Translations under genes and position numbers: made by a program
Assembly: GCA_011065235.1 (NCBI GenBank)
Contig: JAAKFB010000136.1
Coordinates: forward strand, 1 to 5,387
Direction of reading: 5' to 3'
Length of the DNA: 5,387 nt
DNA from: Chlamydiota bacterium
Lineage (GTDB): Bacteria > Chlamydiota > Chlamydiia > Chlamydiales > Rhabdochlamydiaceae
The notes under the pieces: model-generated
Told to the model about the DNA's origin: nothing
Database searches by the model: none
What the model saw: only the letters and a program-made list of their open reading frames with translations
Shown here: positions 1 to 5,302 of the stretch, in pieces
How the letters are laid out: every line of letters begins with the position of its first letter
Position numbering within the stretch: position 1 is the stretch's first letter

Positions 1-136
1 TTGGCGCTTGCGCGTCATTGAGCTGACAATCGCTTTGCCAAATCGGATCCTCATCTTCGGTCTCGCAGTGCTCAGCACAGCTTCGCCTCGTAAGGACCGA
101 TTTTGCTGTGCGCTTGCAGCCATGGGCTGTCAGAGC

Positions 137-160
137 AGAAAAAGGCAATGCCTTTTTTCT
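137..160 (+). terminator. possible rho-independent terminator hairpin
   Basis: AGAAAAAGGC pairs with GCCTTTTTTCT across an AAT loop, with one unpaired T, and the right arm carries a run of six T. It could end transcription of a plus-strand gene lying left of the window. The stem is GC-poor and the T-run lies within the pairing arm, so it is only a candidate. Confidence 0.35.
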
Positions 161-177
161 GTCCCTTCCAGGGCCAT

Positions 178-195
178 TTATTTCTTTACGGGCCC
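178..195 (-). repeat. third copy of the 18-bp terminal repeat
   Basis: On the minus strand this reads GGGCCCGTAAAGAAATAA, identical to the left end of the inverted-repeat element (407-424, plus) and to its right end (551-568, minus). It is embedded in the perfect palindrome CTTTACGGGCCCGTAAAG at 184-201. It looks like a solo end or remnant of the same repeat type. Confidence 0.7.
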
Positions 196-201
196 GTAAA
201 G
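184..201. repeat. 18-bp perfect palindrome
   Basis: CTTTACGGGCCCGTAAAG is its own reverse complement. It looks like two ends of the 407-568 element fused head to head through the shared GGGCCC core. It could be an excision or recombination scar, or a binding site for a dimeric protein. The sequence cannot decide between these. Confidence 0.7.
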
Positions 202-317
202 GGCTCCTAATGCGTAATTGCGGCCCAAATTAGAGGAGATTTTTTCAACAAAACCCATATAGCGTTTTCAGATTTGCTTGCGTATGTCCGGGTGAGTATT
301 CTGAGGAAGAAATATTT

Positions 318-353
318 TTTTCCCAGTTCACCAAAAAAGGTGAACTGGGAAAA
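318..353. repeat. perfect 15-bp hairpin with A6 loop
   Basis: TTTTCCCAGTTCACC (318-332) pairs perfectly with GGTGAACTGGGAAAA (339-353) around AAAAAA. On either strand the base after the stem is followed by A rather than T, so it does not fit a standard rho-independent terminator. It may be a structured RNA, a protein site or part of a repeat. Confidence 0.75.
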
Positions 354-406
354 GTACAGATTGAAGAAATGATCTTCCAGCTAGCCGCGGCTTAAAAAAA
401 TCCTAA

Positions 407-568
407 GGGCCCGTAAAGAAATAATCTGACAATCCTCGAGGGAAAAATCGATTCATCTCTCGATGATTTTCCCTTGTAGATATTGCAGGAATATCTACTG
501 CGGAAAAATCTTCAAGATCTGAACCGTTTTCCTGCTCGAGGATTGTCAGGTTATTTCTTTACGGGCCC
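407..568. mobile_element. MITE-like 162-bp inverted-repeat element
   Basis: The arms 407-440 and 535-568 are inverted copies 34 bp long with one mismatch (T425 opposite G550, a wobble pair in RNA). The outer ends are GGGCCCGTAAAG and CTTTACGGGCCC. Directly outside lies TAA on both sides (404-406 and 569-571), which fits a 3-bp target duplication. The interior holds three hairpins: GGGAAAA with TTTTCCC at about 439-473, GTAGATAT with ATATCTAC (476-483 and 491-498), and GGAAAA with TTTTCC (502-507 and 527-532). No protein is encoded. It is best read as a non-autonomous mobile element, and a structured RNA gene is the alternative. The 3-bp duplication could be chance. Confidence 0.6.
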
Positions 569-585
569 TAAAGTCGAGCTGTGCC

Positions 586-619
586 CTCTGTGGTTTTTTT
601 ATTTTTTCTCTGTGGTTTT
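586..619 (+). repeat. 12-bp direct repeat, T-rich spacer
   Basis: CTCTGTGGTTTT occurs at 586-597 and again at 608-619, separated by a T-rich spacer of 10 bases. It lies about 80 bp before the first gene of the operon. It could be an upstream regulatory site or simple slippage. Confidence 0.6.
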
Positions 620-662
620 CTAGCACTCTCAATCAACTCTAGATTTTATTTACGCGATCTTT

Positions 663-668
663 TAGAAT
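663..668 (+). promoter_or_regulatory. possible -10 box for the three-gene operon
   Basis: TAGAAT differs from the consensus TATAAT at one position and would place the transcript start about 22 bases before the ATG at 697. No convincing -35 box lies at the usual distance, so support is weak. Confidence 0.25.
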
Positions 669-696
669 TCTGCCCTTAATTTTCTGGAGATTGTTA

Positions 697-1482
697 ATGA
701 CTTCCGCAGTAAGTTCTCAGGGCGGTTTTTGCCAGTGGATGTATCCGCCAATTCCCGAAAGGACTACAGAAAAACAACAAATTGCCGGCGATTGGTGCAA
801 TATCACCGTTCACAAACGAGACCTGGATGGAAATATTATCAAATGCTTGGGAACTCCTATCAAATTTCGACATACGCAGGAGATCTCTACGGGCAACCTT
901 TACGGTGTCGAAGAGAAGAAGACTGGTCTTCACAAGCCTCACCAAATTGCCATGCAGGCATTTAGGATGTTTCTTGCCATCCCTTTTTATGCCTTGGGAA
1001 TCATGTTTGCCAACGCGATCAAAATCGCAATAGATTTATCGGCGATTTTCTGGCGGGTAATTCCAAACCTGATTAATGATCTGAAGGTCAAGGCCCCTCT
1101 GGCTTCTTTAGGGCATGGCATCATGACTGTGGTAGTTGAAATTCCGACTAATGTGATGAAAGATATGTGGCGCATTGCAAAAAGCCCTCTTTATGCCGCC
1201 CTCATGATGACCGCTGCGCTCTTTACCATGCTATCGCCCTTAGAAGGGCGTAAATGGCTCGGGGAAGTGGAATATGAGTGGCATGAAAAGGTGTCCTATA
1301 GAATGGATATTCGGCATGGAAAAACAGAAAAGGAATGGAAAGAATTACCCCCAGCTCAAGTGTTTTCAGAACTCAAAGCGGGAAAAATTATGTTCTTAGG
1401 CTACTGCATGCTGGAAAAAGGAAATCGCAATGATAAAAGAGCGGGAAGACCCCGCTATGAACTGGTAGAGGAATCTACCTAG
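697..1482 (+). CDS. hypothetical membrane protein, diverged paralog 1 (Inc-like)
   Basis: Function is not recognised. ATG 697 is chosen because GGAG at 686-689 sits seven bases upstream; the in-frame TTG at 691 is too close to that site. The product is 261 aa. A soluble N-terminus (1-85) contains FRHTQEISTGNLYG (57-70), resembling the FRHNPTGNFYPV motif of the next gene. A long hydrophobic stretch follows (about 90-118), then weaker ones near 138-150 and 163-181. The tail is charged, with an Arg/Lys-rich end. It has no clear cleavable signal peptide. Soluble ends around a hydrophobic core resemble chlamydial Inc proteins exported by type III secretion, but that is inference from architecture only. 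It is first of three co-directional related genes and is the most diverged of them. Confidence 0.85.
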   Translation: MTSAVSSQGGFCQWMYPPIPERTTEKQQIAGDWCNITVHKRDLDGNIIKCLGTPIKFRHTQEISTGNLYGVEEKKTGLHKPHQIAMQAFRMFLAIPFYALGIMFANAIKIAIDLSAIFWRVIPNLINDLKVKAPLASLGHGIMTVVVEIPTNVMKDMWRIAKSPLYAALMMTAALFTMLSPLEGRKWLGEVEYEWHEKVSYRMDIRHGKTEKEWKELPPAQVFSELKAGKIMFLGYCMLEKGNRNDKRAGRPRYELVEEST

Positions 1483-1506
1483 TAATCCAAACAACAAGTA
1501 GGTGAA

Positions 1507-2253
1507 ATGATGACAATGACTATTAAGAATTGGAAAGAAATCCCCAAAGGTTTTGATGCTGTTAAAATAACTCAAGAGACTGACGATAACTCGAAAGACG
1601 CCAAATTTTGCATCAGAGAAGGAACTGGAATGGATGCTCAAACAGTTGTGTTTGACGTCTTCCGACACAATCCCACAGGAAATTTCTATCCTGTACAAGG
1701 CTCTACAAAGGCTTTTGCAAGTGATGTTTCATATGTTGTGTTAGCGATGCCTGTAAAAGTCTTGCATGCAGCTACAAATACAGGTTGGGGACTTTATGAA
1801 ACCGCCAGAAACGTTAAAGAAGCTATGACAAAGCGGGAGTTGGCACCACTTAACCCTGCTGGCAACCGTTTTTGGCATGCTGGTAAAGATATCGCACTTT
1901 TGACAGTGGGTTTGGGAGTGGGATATCTCCTCCATACTTATTCGCCAACAGTGCTTGGTTACTCTATTGCAGCCGTAGTAGCTGTAGGTGCTGCAACAGT
2001 GTTCGTTGGTAATAACCCTGTGAAAATGCGTGTGCACTTCGGTGATTTTGAAAATAGATTTGGTGTGAAGTCATTAAGCGACGGGGAAGTAAGACAGATG
2101 AGCACGACTGAAAAAGTCAAACGTTTTTGCGATGGCTCCTACACGTTATCAAGAGCTTTGGGTCTCAATCGTATAGGTCACAAGGACGATAAAATTGAGA
2201 ATGAGAATAAATTTGACGTTTTACCAGAAGAGGTTAAGAAAAAAACGGAGTAA
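1507..2253 (+). CDS. hypothetical membrane protein, paralog 2 (Inc-like)
   Basis: Function is not recognised. It starts 24 bp after the preceding stop, so it is probably in the same operon. ATG codons stand at 1507, 1510 and 1516; AGGTG at 1500-1504 is spaced best for 1510, so the true start may be one codon later. The 248-aa product has NWKEIPKG (8-15), FRHNPTGNFYPV (52-63), HAGKDIALL (124-132), two hydrophobic segments (about 128-142 and 148-168), then NPVKMRV (170-176), LSDGEV (190-195) and DGSYTLSRAL (209-218), ending in a Lys/Glu-rich tail. The same motifs recur in the same order in the next gene, so the two are duplicates. A close pair of transmembrane helices with cytosolic ends resembles the bilobed Inc hairpin, but this is inferred. 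Confidence 0.87.
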   Translation: MMTMTIKNWKEIPKGFDAVKITQETDDNSKDAKFCIREGTGMDAQTVVFDVFRHNPTGNFYPVQGSTKAFASDVSYVVLAMPVKVLHAATNTGWGLYETARNVKEAMTKRELAPLNPAGNRFWHAGKDIALLTVGLGVGYLLHTYSPTVLGYSIAAVVAVGAATVFVGNNPVKMRVHFGDFENRFGVKSLSDGEVRQMSTTEKVKRFCDGSYTLSRALGLNRIGHKDDKIENENKFDVLPEEVKKKTE

Positions 2254-2259
2254 ATAAGA

Positions 2260-2277
2260 GGGGAGGGAAACCTCCCC
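2260..2277 (+). promoter_or_regulatory. GAAA-tetraloop hairpin upstream of paralog 3 RBS
   Basis: GGGGAGG (2260-2266) pairs with CCTCCCC (2271-2277) around the tetraloop GAAA. No T-tract follows, so it is a poor terminator. The right arm CCTCC is also complementary to the ribosome binding site AAGGAGG at 2289-2295, so two alternative structures are possible. It may tune translation or mRNA stability inside the operon. Confidence 0.5.
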
Positions 2278-2288
2278 CTTCCATTTAA

Positions 2289-2295
2289 AAGGAGG
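2289..2295 (+). promoter_or_regulatory. strong ribosome binding site of paralog 3
   Basis: AAGGAGG is fully complementary to the 16S anti-Shine-Dalgarno core and lies seven bases before ATG 2303, which fixes that start. It is much stronger than the sites of the two preceding genes. Confidence 0.8.
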
Positions 2296-2302
2296 TATTT
2301 TT

Positions 2303-2998
2303 ATGGGAGTAGCAACCTTTATCGATCGCGCATTGCAAAGTCCAGTTGGGAAAGTCGTGTTCCAAAATTGGAACAAAGACATTCCGAAAGAGCAAACAAG
2401 TGGCCATGTCTGGAGTGATCCTCAAATAGAGAACCAATCCTATCACTGTTTCCATCCTACTGGAGAATATTATCCCGCAGAAAAGCCTCAGTGGGCTTTT
2501 GCAAAAGCCATTGGGATTGCCATTATAGGGGAGTACTATTTTGGAGCGAGAGCGATTGGCAGTCTCGGAGCCTTAGGATATAATGTGTGTCGAGTCGTTC
2601 ATGGTAATTACAATCTCATGAAAGACTCAGAGGGATTTAGTTACACAAGCTTTGCAATCAGTCAGTTTTCAAATTTTCATTTATTTAAAAATGACGTAGT
2701 TCAATTGGGAAAAGATCTGGCATGCTTTGCACCTTTCTACCTCGATTTATTTGGAATGGGAACACTTCTAAAATTAGGAGTGAGTGGTTATGCCGTATAC
2801 AATCCTTTAATGATTCGAGTCTGGCTCAATAAAGTGGAAGAGTGGCAACGTCCAAGAGGTGTTCAACCTCTAACGGATAAAGAGGTGTCAGATAAACAAC
2901 CCAGACAATTGATCAGTGACATGGTCAATGGGTCGTACACGCTTGCTCATTTATTTAACATGCAAAAAGTGGATGCAAACTCTAAGAAAGACAATTAA
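2303..2998 (+). CDS. hypothetical membrane protein, paralog 3 (Inc-like)
   Basis: Function is not recognised. The 231-aa product matches the preceding gene motif by motif: NWNKDIPKE (22-30), FHPTGEYYPAEKP (50-62), QLGKDLA (134-140), NPLMIRV (167-173), LTDKEV (190-195) and NGSYTLAHLF (209-218). The last two lie at exactly the same residue numbers in both proteins. Hydrophobic segments fall at about 66-96 (with Gly/Ala/Ile) and 140-165. The middle (about 65-165) is much less conserved than the flanks, as expected if the membrane core drifts while the soluble motifs are kept. It is the last gene of the cluster; its stop TAA (2996-2998) overlaps the stop of the convergent FliO-like gene. A type III secreted Inc role is a guess from architecture and context. 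Confidence 0.87.
   Translation: MGVATFIDRALQSPVGKVVFQNWNKDIPKEQTSGHVWSDPQIENQSYHCFHPTGEYYPAEKPQWAFAKAIGIAIIGEYYFGARAIGSLGALGYNVCRVVHGNYNLMKDSEGFSYTSFAISQFSNFHLFKNDVVQLGKDLACFAPFYLDLFGMGTLLKLGVSGYAVYNPLMIRVWLNKVEEWQRPRGVQPLTDKEVSDKQPRQLISDMVNGSYTLAHLFNMQKVDANSKKDN
2995..2998. other. tail-to-tail overlap of two stop codons
   Basis: The sequence TTAA supplies TAA to the plus-strand paralog (2996-2998) and TAA to the minus-strand FliO-like gene (2997-2995). The convergent genes therefore overlap by four bases, and any transcription terminator must lie inside the opposing coding sequence. Confidence 0.85.
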
Positions 2999-3408
2999 AG
3001 ATCTTCAGGGGAGAGGTGGTCGGCAGTTGTGATCCCGCGGATTTCAAGCTGCGATTCAGCAATGACCACTTTTTTTCCTGAGATTTCTACGAGGTAAAGG
3101 ACCGATTTAGAGCTTAATGGCCGCCGCTCAATCACCTTGATTGCGCGTCCGTAATTCATCTGCTTCATTCTCCCACGGGAGACGCGACGGAGCATCCAAA
3201 CAGAAATAACAATCAACGCAACGAGAGCCAGAAGAGTCAACATCATCTTGAGGAAGGCTCCCTTATAGGTTATAGGGGCATCTGCTTTGTCAAAAAGACT
3301 TTGATCAGGCTCTGTCTGCTCCTGATCCGGCTTTTGGTCTTGCGCCAAAGCAAAGGTTGTCGTTGAAAAAAAGACAACGAGAAATAATCTCAAAAAAACT
3401 TTCGCCAT
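2995..3408 (-). CDS. FliO-family membrane protein
   Basis: FliO proteins are single-pass inner-membrane factors that help assemble the FliPQR export gate of flagellar type III systems. The start at 3408 is chosen because GGAGT (3418-3414) lies five bases upstream and the product then opens with a signal-like segment (1-22, ending in TFALAQ). The 137-aa protein continues with an acidic, Gln-rich linker (23-45), a transmembrane helix (about 52-73, LALVALIVISVWML) and an Arg/Lys-rich stop-transfer. Next comes the FliO core, with AIKVIERRPLSSKSVLYLVE (89-108) and GKKVVIAES (111-119), which is how the family is recognised. No other flagellar or secretion gene is in the window. It may serve a non-flagellar type III apparatus. 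It overlaps the upstream paralog tail to tail by four bases. Confidence 0.85.
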   Translation of the reverse strand: MAKVFLRLFLVVFFSTTTFALAQDQKPDQEQTEPDQSLFDKADAPITYKGAFLKMMLTLLALVALIVISVWMLRRVSRGRMKQMNYGRAIKVIERRPLSSKSVLYLVEISGKKVVIAESQLEIRGITTADHLSPEDL

Positions 3409-3470
3409 TTTGCACTCCAAATTCGTTATTCTGAGAATGCTGTGGGCTGACTTTTTTTGCAAGATCTAGC

Positions 3471-3476
3471 ATAATA
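3471..3476 (-). promoter_or_regulatory. possible -10 box for the FliO-like gene
   Basis: Read on the minus strand the hexamer is TATTAT, one base from consensus, preceded by TGGG. A transcript would start near 3464 and leave a leader of about 56 bases. No clear -35 box is visible, so this is weak. Confidence 0.25.
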
Positions 3477-3528
3477 CCCATGACTGCTACTTTTTTTTCC
3501 TCTATGATACCTGCGGAACTCATCTATT

Positions 3529-3537
3529 TGGTATAAT
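3529..3537 (+). promoter_or_regulatory. extended -10 promoter for the HAD gene
   Basis: TGGTATAAT combines a perfect TATAAT (3532-3537) with the TGn extension of extended -10 promoters, which can act without a -35 box; none is seen here. With the hexamer at -12 to -7, the expected first transcribed base is 3544, the A of the HAD gene's ATG. Confidence 0.6.
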
Positions 3538-3543
3538 CACCGC

Positions 3544-4389
3544 ATGGAGCCAAAAGGCGTAATAGCATTTGATATAGATGGGACACTGACTCATCGCTTA
3601 GATTGGATTGATCCTAAAGTCGTTCAAAGACTAGAAGACCTCACTCGTGACAATTGGAGGGTGGCGCTGCTCACCGGCAGGATTTTTTCCTTTGCTTGGA
3701 ACATTCTGCAGCATTTGAATTTTCCCTACCTGCTCGGCGTGCAAAACGGGGCAGATATCCTCGAAATGCCATCGAAAAAATCCCTAAAGCGCAATTATCT
3801 CAGCGCACAAATTATTCCCCAAATTGAAAAAGCTTACCTGAGTCAAAAAGAAGATTTTATCATCTATGCAGGCATTGACAAAGGGGACTTTTGCTACTAC
3901 AGAAAAGAGCGCTATTCAGAAAAAATGGTTCAGTACCTCAAAGTCTTGGAAAAACTCGGTGCGGCTCCTTGGCAATCTTCTGATTTTATTTTTGACGACA
4001 CCTACACTTTTCCTCTGATTAAATGCTTTGGCGAGGAAAAGGAGATGCGCACACTCTACAACATCCTCAAGCACAATCCCGAGATCGAAGTCTCGATGAT
4101 CCGCGATCCGATCGACCGTGCACTCTATTTGAATTTGATCACCCATCCCGAAGCAAGCAAGGGCCAAGCCGTCCATTTTTTGCGCGAATACTTCCAAACA
4201 CCACTCGTCATTGCCGCCGGCGACGATCACAACGATCTAAAAATGCTCCAAGAGGCTGATGTGGGGATCGCCATCGAAACCGCTCCTGAAGAAATTCTCG
4301 CCTACGCCGATGTGAAAGCTAAACCTGCGAGTGAACTCGGCATCATCGACGCCATTGAGGAGGCTATTGCCCTTGCATCTCGCACTTGA
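3544..4389 (+). CDS. HAD superfamily IIB (Cof-type) phosphatase
   Basis: This 281-aa protein is a phosphohydrolase of the haloacid dehalogenase superfamily, subclass IIB, presumably cytosolic and Mg-dependent, acting on a small phosphorylated metabolite that cannot be deduced. Motif I is FDIDGTLT (9-16) with nucleophile D10 and acid/base D12; motif II is LLTGR (42-46) with T44; motif III is K206 in SKGQ; motif IV is GDDHND (226-231). The C2-type cap lies between motifs II and III, about 80-190. All catalytic residues are present and the length is normal for the family. ATG 3544 is the only sensible start: motif I follows at once and the frame is closed by TGA at 3505-3507. There is no Shine-Dalgarno sequence, and the promoter placement suggests a leaderless mRNA. 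The next gene starts within its 3' end. Confidence 0.92.
   Translation: MEPKGVIAFDIDGTLTHRLDWIDPKVVQRLEDLTRDNWRVALLTGRIFSFAWNILQHLNFPYLLGVQNGADILEMPSKKSLKRNYLSAQIIPQIEKAYLSQKEDFIIYAGIDKGDFCYYRKERYSEKMVQYLKVLEKLGAAPWQSSDFIFDDTYTFPLIKCFGEEKEMRTLYNILKHNPEIEVSMIRDPIDRALYLNLITHPEASKGQAVHFLREYFQTPLVIAAGDDHNDLKMLQEADVGIAIETAPEEILAYADVKAKPASELGIIDAIEEAIALASRT
4357..4363 (+). promoter_or_regulatory. RBS inside the HAD gene that decides the next start
   Basis: GAGGAGG lies nine bases before TTG 4373 and only three before TTG 4367. It favours TTG 4373 as the start of the downstream gene over GTG 4331, which has no such site. This implies translational coupling to the HAD gene. Confidence 0.5.
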
Positions 4390-5302
4390 AACTGGCCAGC
4401 TTTTGCAAAAAAAGCAAACGGGATTTGTTCACGATCGCGATGCGATTTCTGTCTACGAAAACATCCTGTTTGCCTATGCTCTTTTCCGCAGCCGCCTCAG
4501 TGATTGCGTTCTTGAGGGGAAATCCCTCGTCGAAAGGCTCCTTAAATTTGAAAGGGATGGGAATTTTCCCGTTTATCTCCATGAATACCCCCAGACGCTC
4601 GACCCCTATTTGGGGCTCAGGATTCTTCCTATCCTTTTTTGGATCAACCACGATTTTTCCCACGTCATTGGAGATCTCAAACAAGAGCTCCAAATGTGCA
4701 TCTTTCGGATCGTCAAACGTGCCCAAAGCCTCGATCTTCCCCCCTGGGCCGCTTATCGACTCGATGCTTTTGATGGAAAAATCGGCTCCCTGCCCCAAAC
4801 ATGCATGGATTGGGGCGAAGCGTTGATTTCACTACAAATTGCAGAAAAAAAGGGTGCTTCCATTGAAGAGACGATTGCTGCCGCTTGCAAACTTTGGCAT
4901 CCTGCACTTTCCCTCTACATCGGCCCCACAATGCGCCGCAATCAAGAAAGACATGAGCTAGCTCTCAGTCTCTTCGATTTGTTTATGTGTCACTTCCAAA
5001 AAACACACCCAAAAAGAGCCGAGCGTCCCGACCCCCTCTTTTTGCGCGGGGCGCTGATCCGCCCTCTTAGCTTCGAACCCGTTTTCAACGCCTACCCGGT
5101 CCCATATGTCGATTTTAATCCCGAAGCAGAATGCCCCCTTTTTATCGCATGGGAGAATCACACCTTTGTCCTCGCAAAAAAACACATGCGCGTCGAAGGA
5201 AATGCAGAGGGGCTCATCCTCCGCCTGTCTGATCTTGAAGAAATGGGCGAGAATTTCTTTCTCGATCACCAACCCGATCACGATCTACGGATCTATGGGT
5301 AA
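4373..5302 (+). CDS. uncharacterised helical protein, apparently cut by a premature stop
   Basis: I do not recognise this gene by name. The proposed TTG start at 4373 gives 309 aa and a 17-bp overlap with the HAD gene; GTG 4331 is the longer alternative. The first 200 residues look like amphipathic helix pairs, including YENILFAYALFRSRL (28-42), GNFPVYLHEYP (63-73), LGLRILPILFWI and WGEALISLQIAEKKG. That pattern is compatible with a six-hairpin alpha/alpha-barrel of glycosidase or lyase type. The last part (from about PLFIAWENHTFVLAKK) looks beta-rich. The frame ends at TAA 5300-5302 right after DHDLRIYG, but continues beyond it with plausible protein sequence, so the C-terminal domain seems truncated. 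Coupling to the HAD gene suggests a shared metabolic role, which is inference. Confidence 0.75.
   Translation: MHLALETGQLLQKKQTGFVHDRDAISVYENILFAYALFRSRLSDCVLEGKSLVERLLKFERDGNFPVYLHEYPQTLDPYLGLRILPILFWINHDFSHVIGDLKQELQMCIFRIVKRAQSLDLPPWAAYRLDAFDGKIGSLPQTCMDWGEALISLQIAEKKGASIEETIAAACKLWHPALSLYIGPTMRRNQERHELALSLFDLFMCHFQKTHPKRAERPDPLFLRGALIRPLSFEPVFNAYPVPYVDFNPEAECPLFIAWENHTFVLAKKHMRVEGNAEGLILRLSDLEEMGENFFLDHQPDHDLRIYG

Larger units (their letters stand above)
1..696. other. gene-poor, repeat-rich intergenic region
   Basis: No open frame here has both a plausible start with a ribosome binding site and a recognisable product. At the left edge a minus-strand frame begins at ATG 123 and runs off the window (about 41 codons, rich in Arg and Lys), and a plus-strand frame covers 8-199. 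Neither has a Shine-Dalgarno sequence, so neither is called. Segment 20-135 contains imperfect inverted repetition, for example CTGACA at 23-28 against TGTCAG at 128-133, and GTGCTCAGCAC in the middle. The rest holds the hairpins and repeats listed separately. It reads as a repeat-loaded spacer upstream of the three-gene operon. Confidence 0.6.

Noticed and set aside
1..123. Minus-strand partial frame from ATG 123
   Set aside because: Codons look plausible, but there is no ribosome binding site, a stop lies just upstream, and only about 41 codons are visible.
8..199. 63-aa plus-strand open frame from TTG 8
   Set aside because: It has no Shine-Dalgarno sequence, its composition is unlike a folded protein, and it runs through a terminator-like hairpin and a palindromic repeat; the opposite strand is equally open.
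23..434. Shared 9-mer CTGACAATC at 23-31 and 426-434
   Set aside because: Too short to establish a relation between the left-edge sequence and the inverted-repeat element.
3409..3462. Extension of the FliO-like gene to TTG 3462
   Set aside because: It would bury the signal-like segment; the GGAGT site and ATG at 3408 give the normal topology.
3305..3523. 72-aa minus-strand frame starting at 3523
   Set aside because: It overlaps the FliO-like gene in another frame and has no family resemblance, so it is a shadow frame.
3480..3536. 18-codon frame between the FliO-like and HAD genes
   Set aside because: It has no ribosome binding site, ends within the -10 box of the HAD promoter and is too short to support.
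4364..5281. Long open frames opposite or overlapping the last gene
   Set aside because: They have Ser/Pro- or Cys/Phe-rich, non-protein-like content and no start signals; the called frame has coherent helix and strand patterns.
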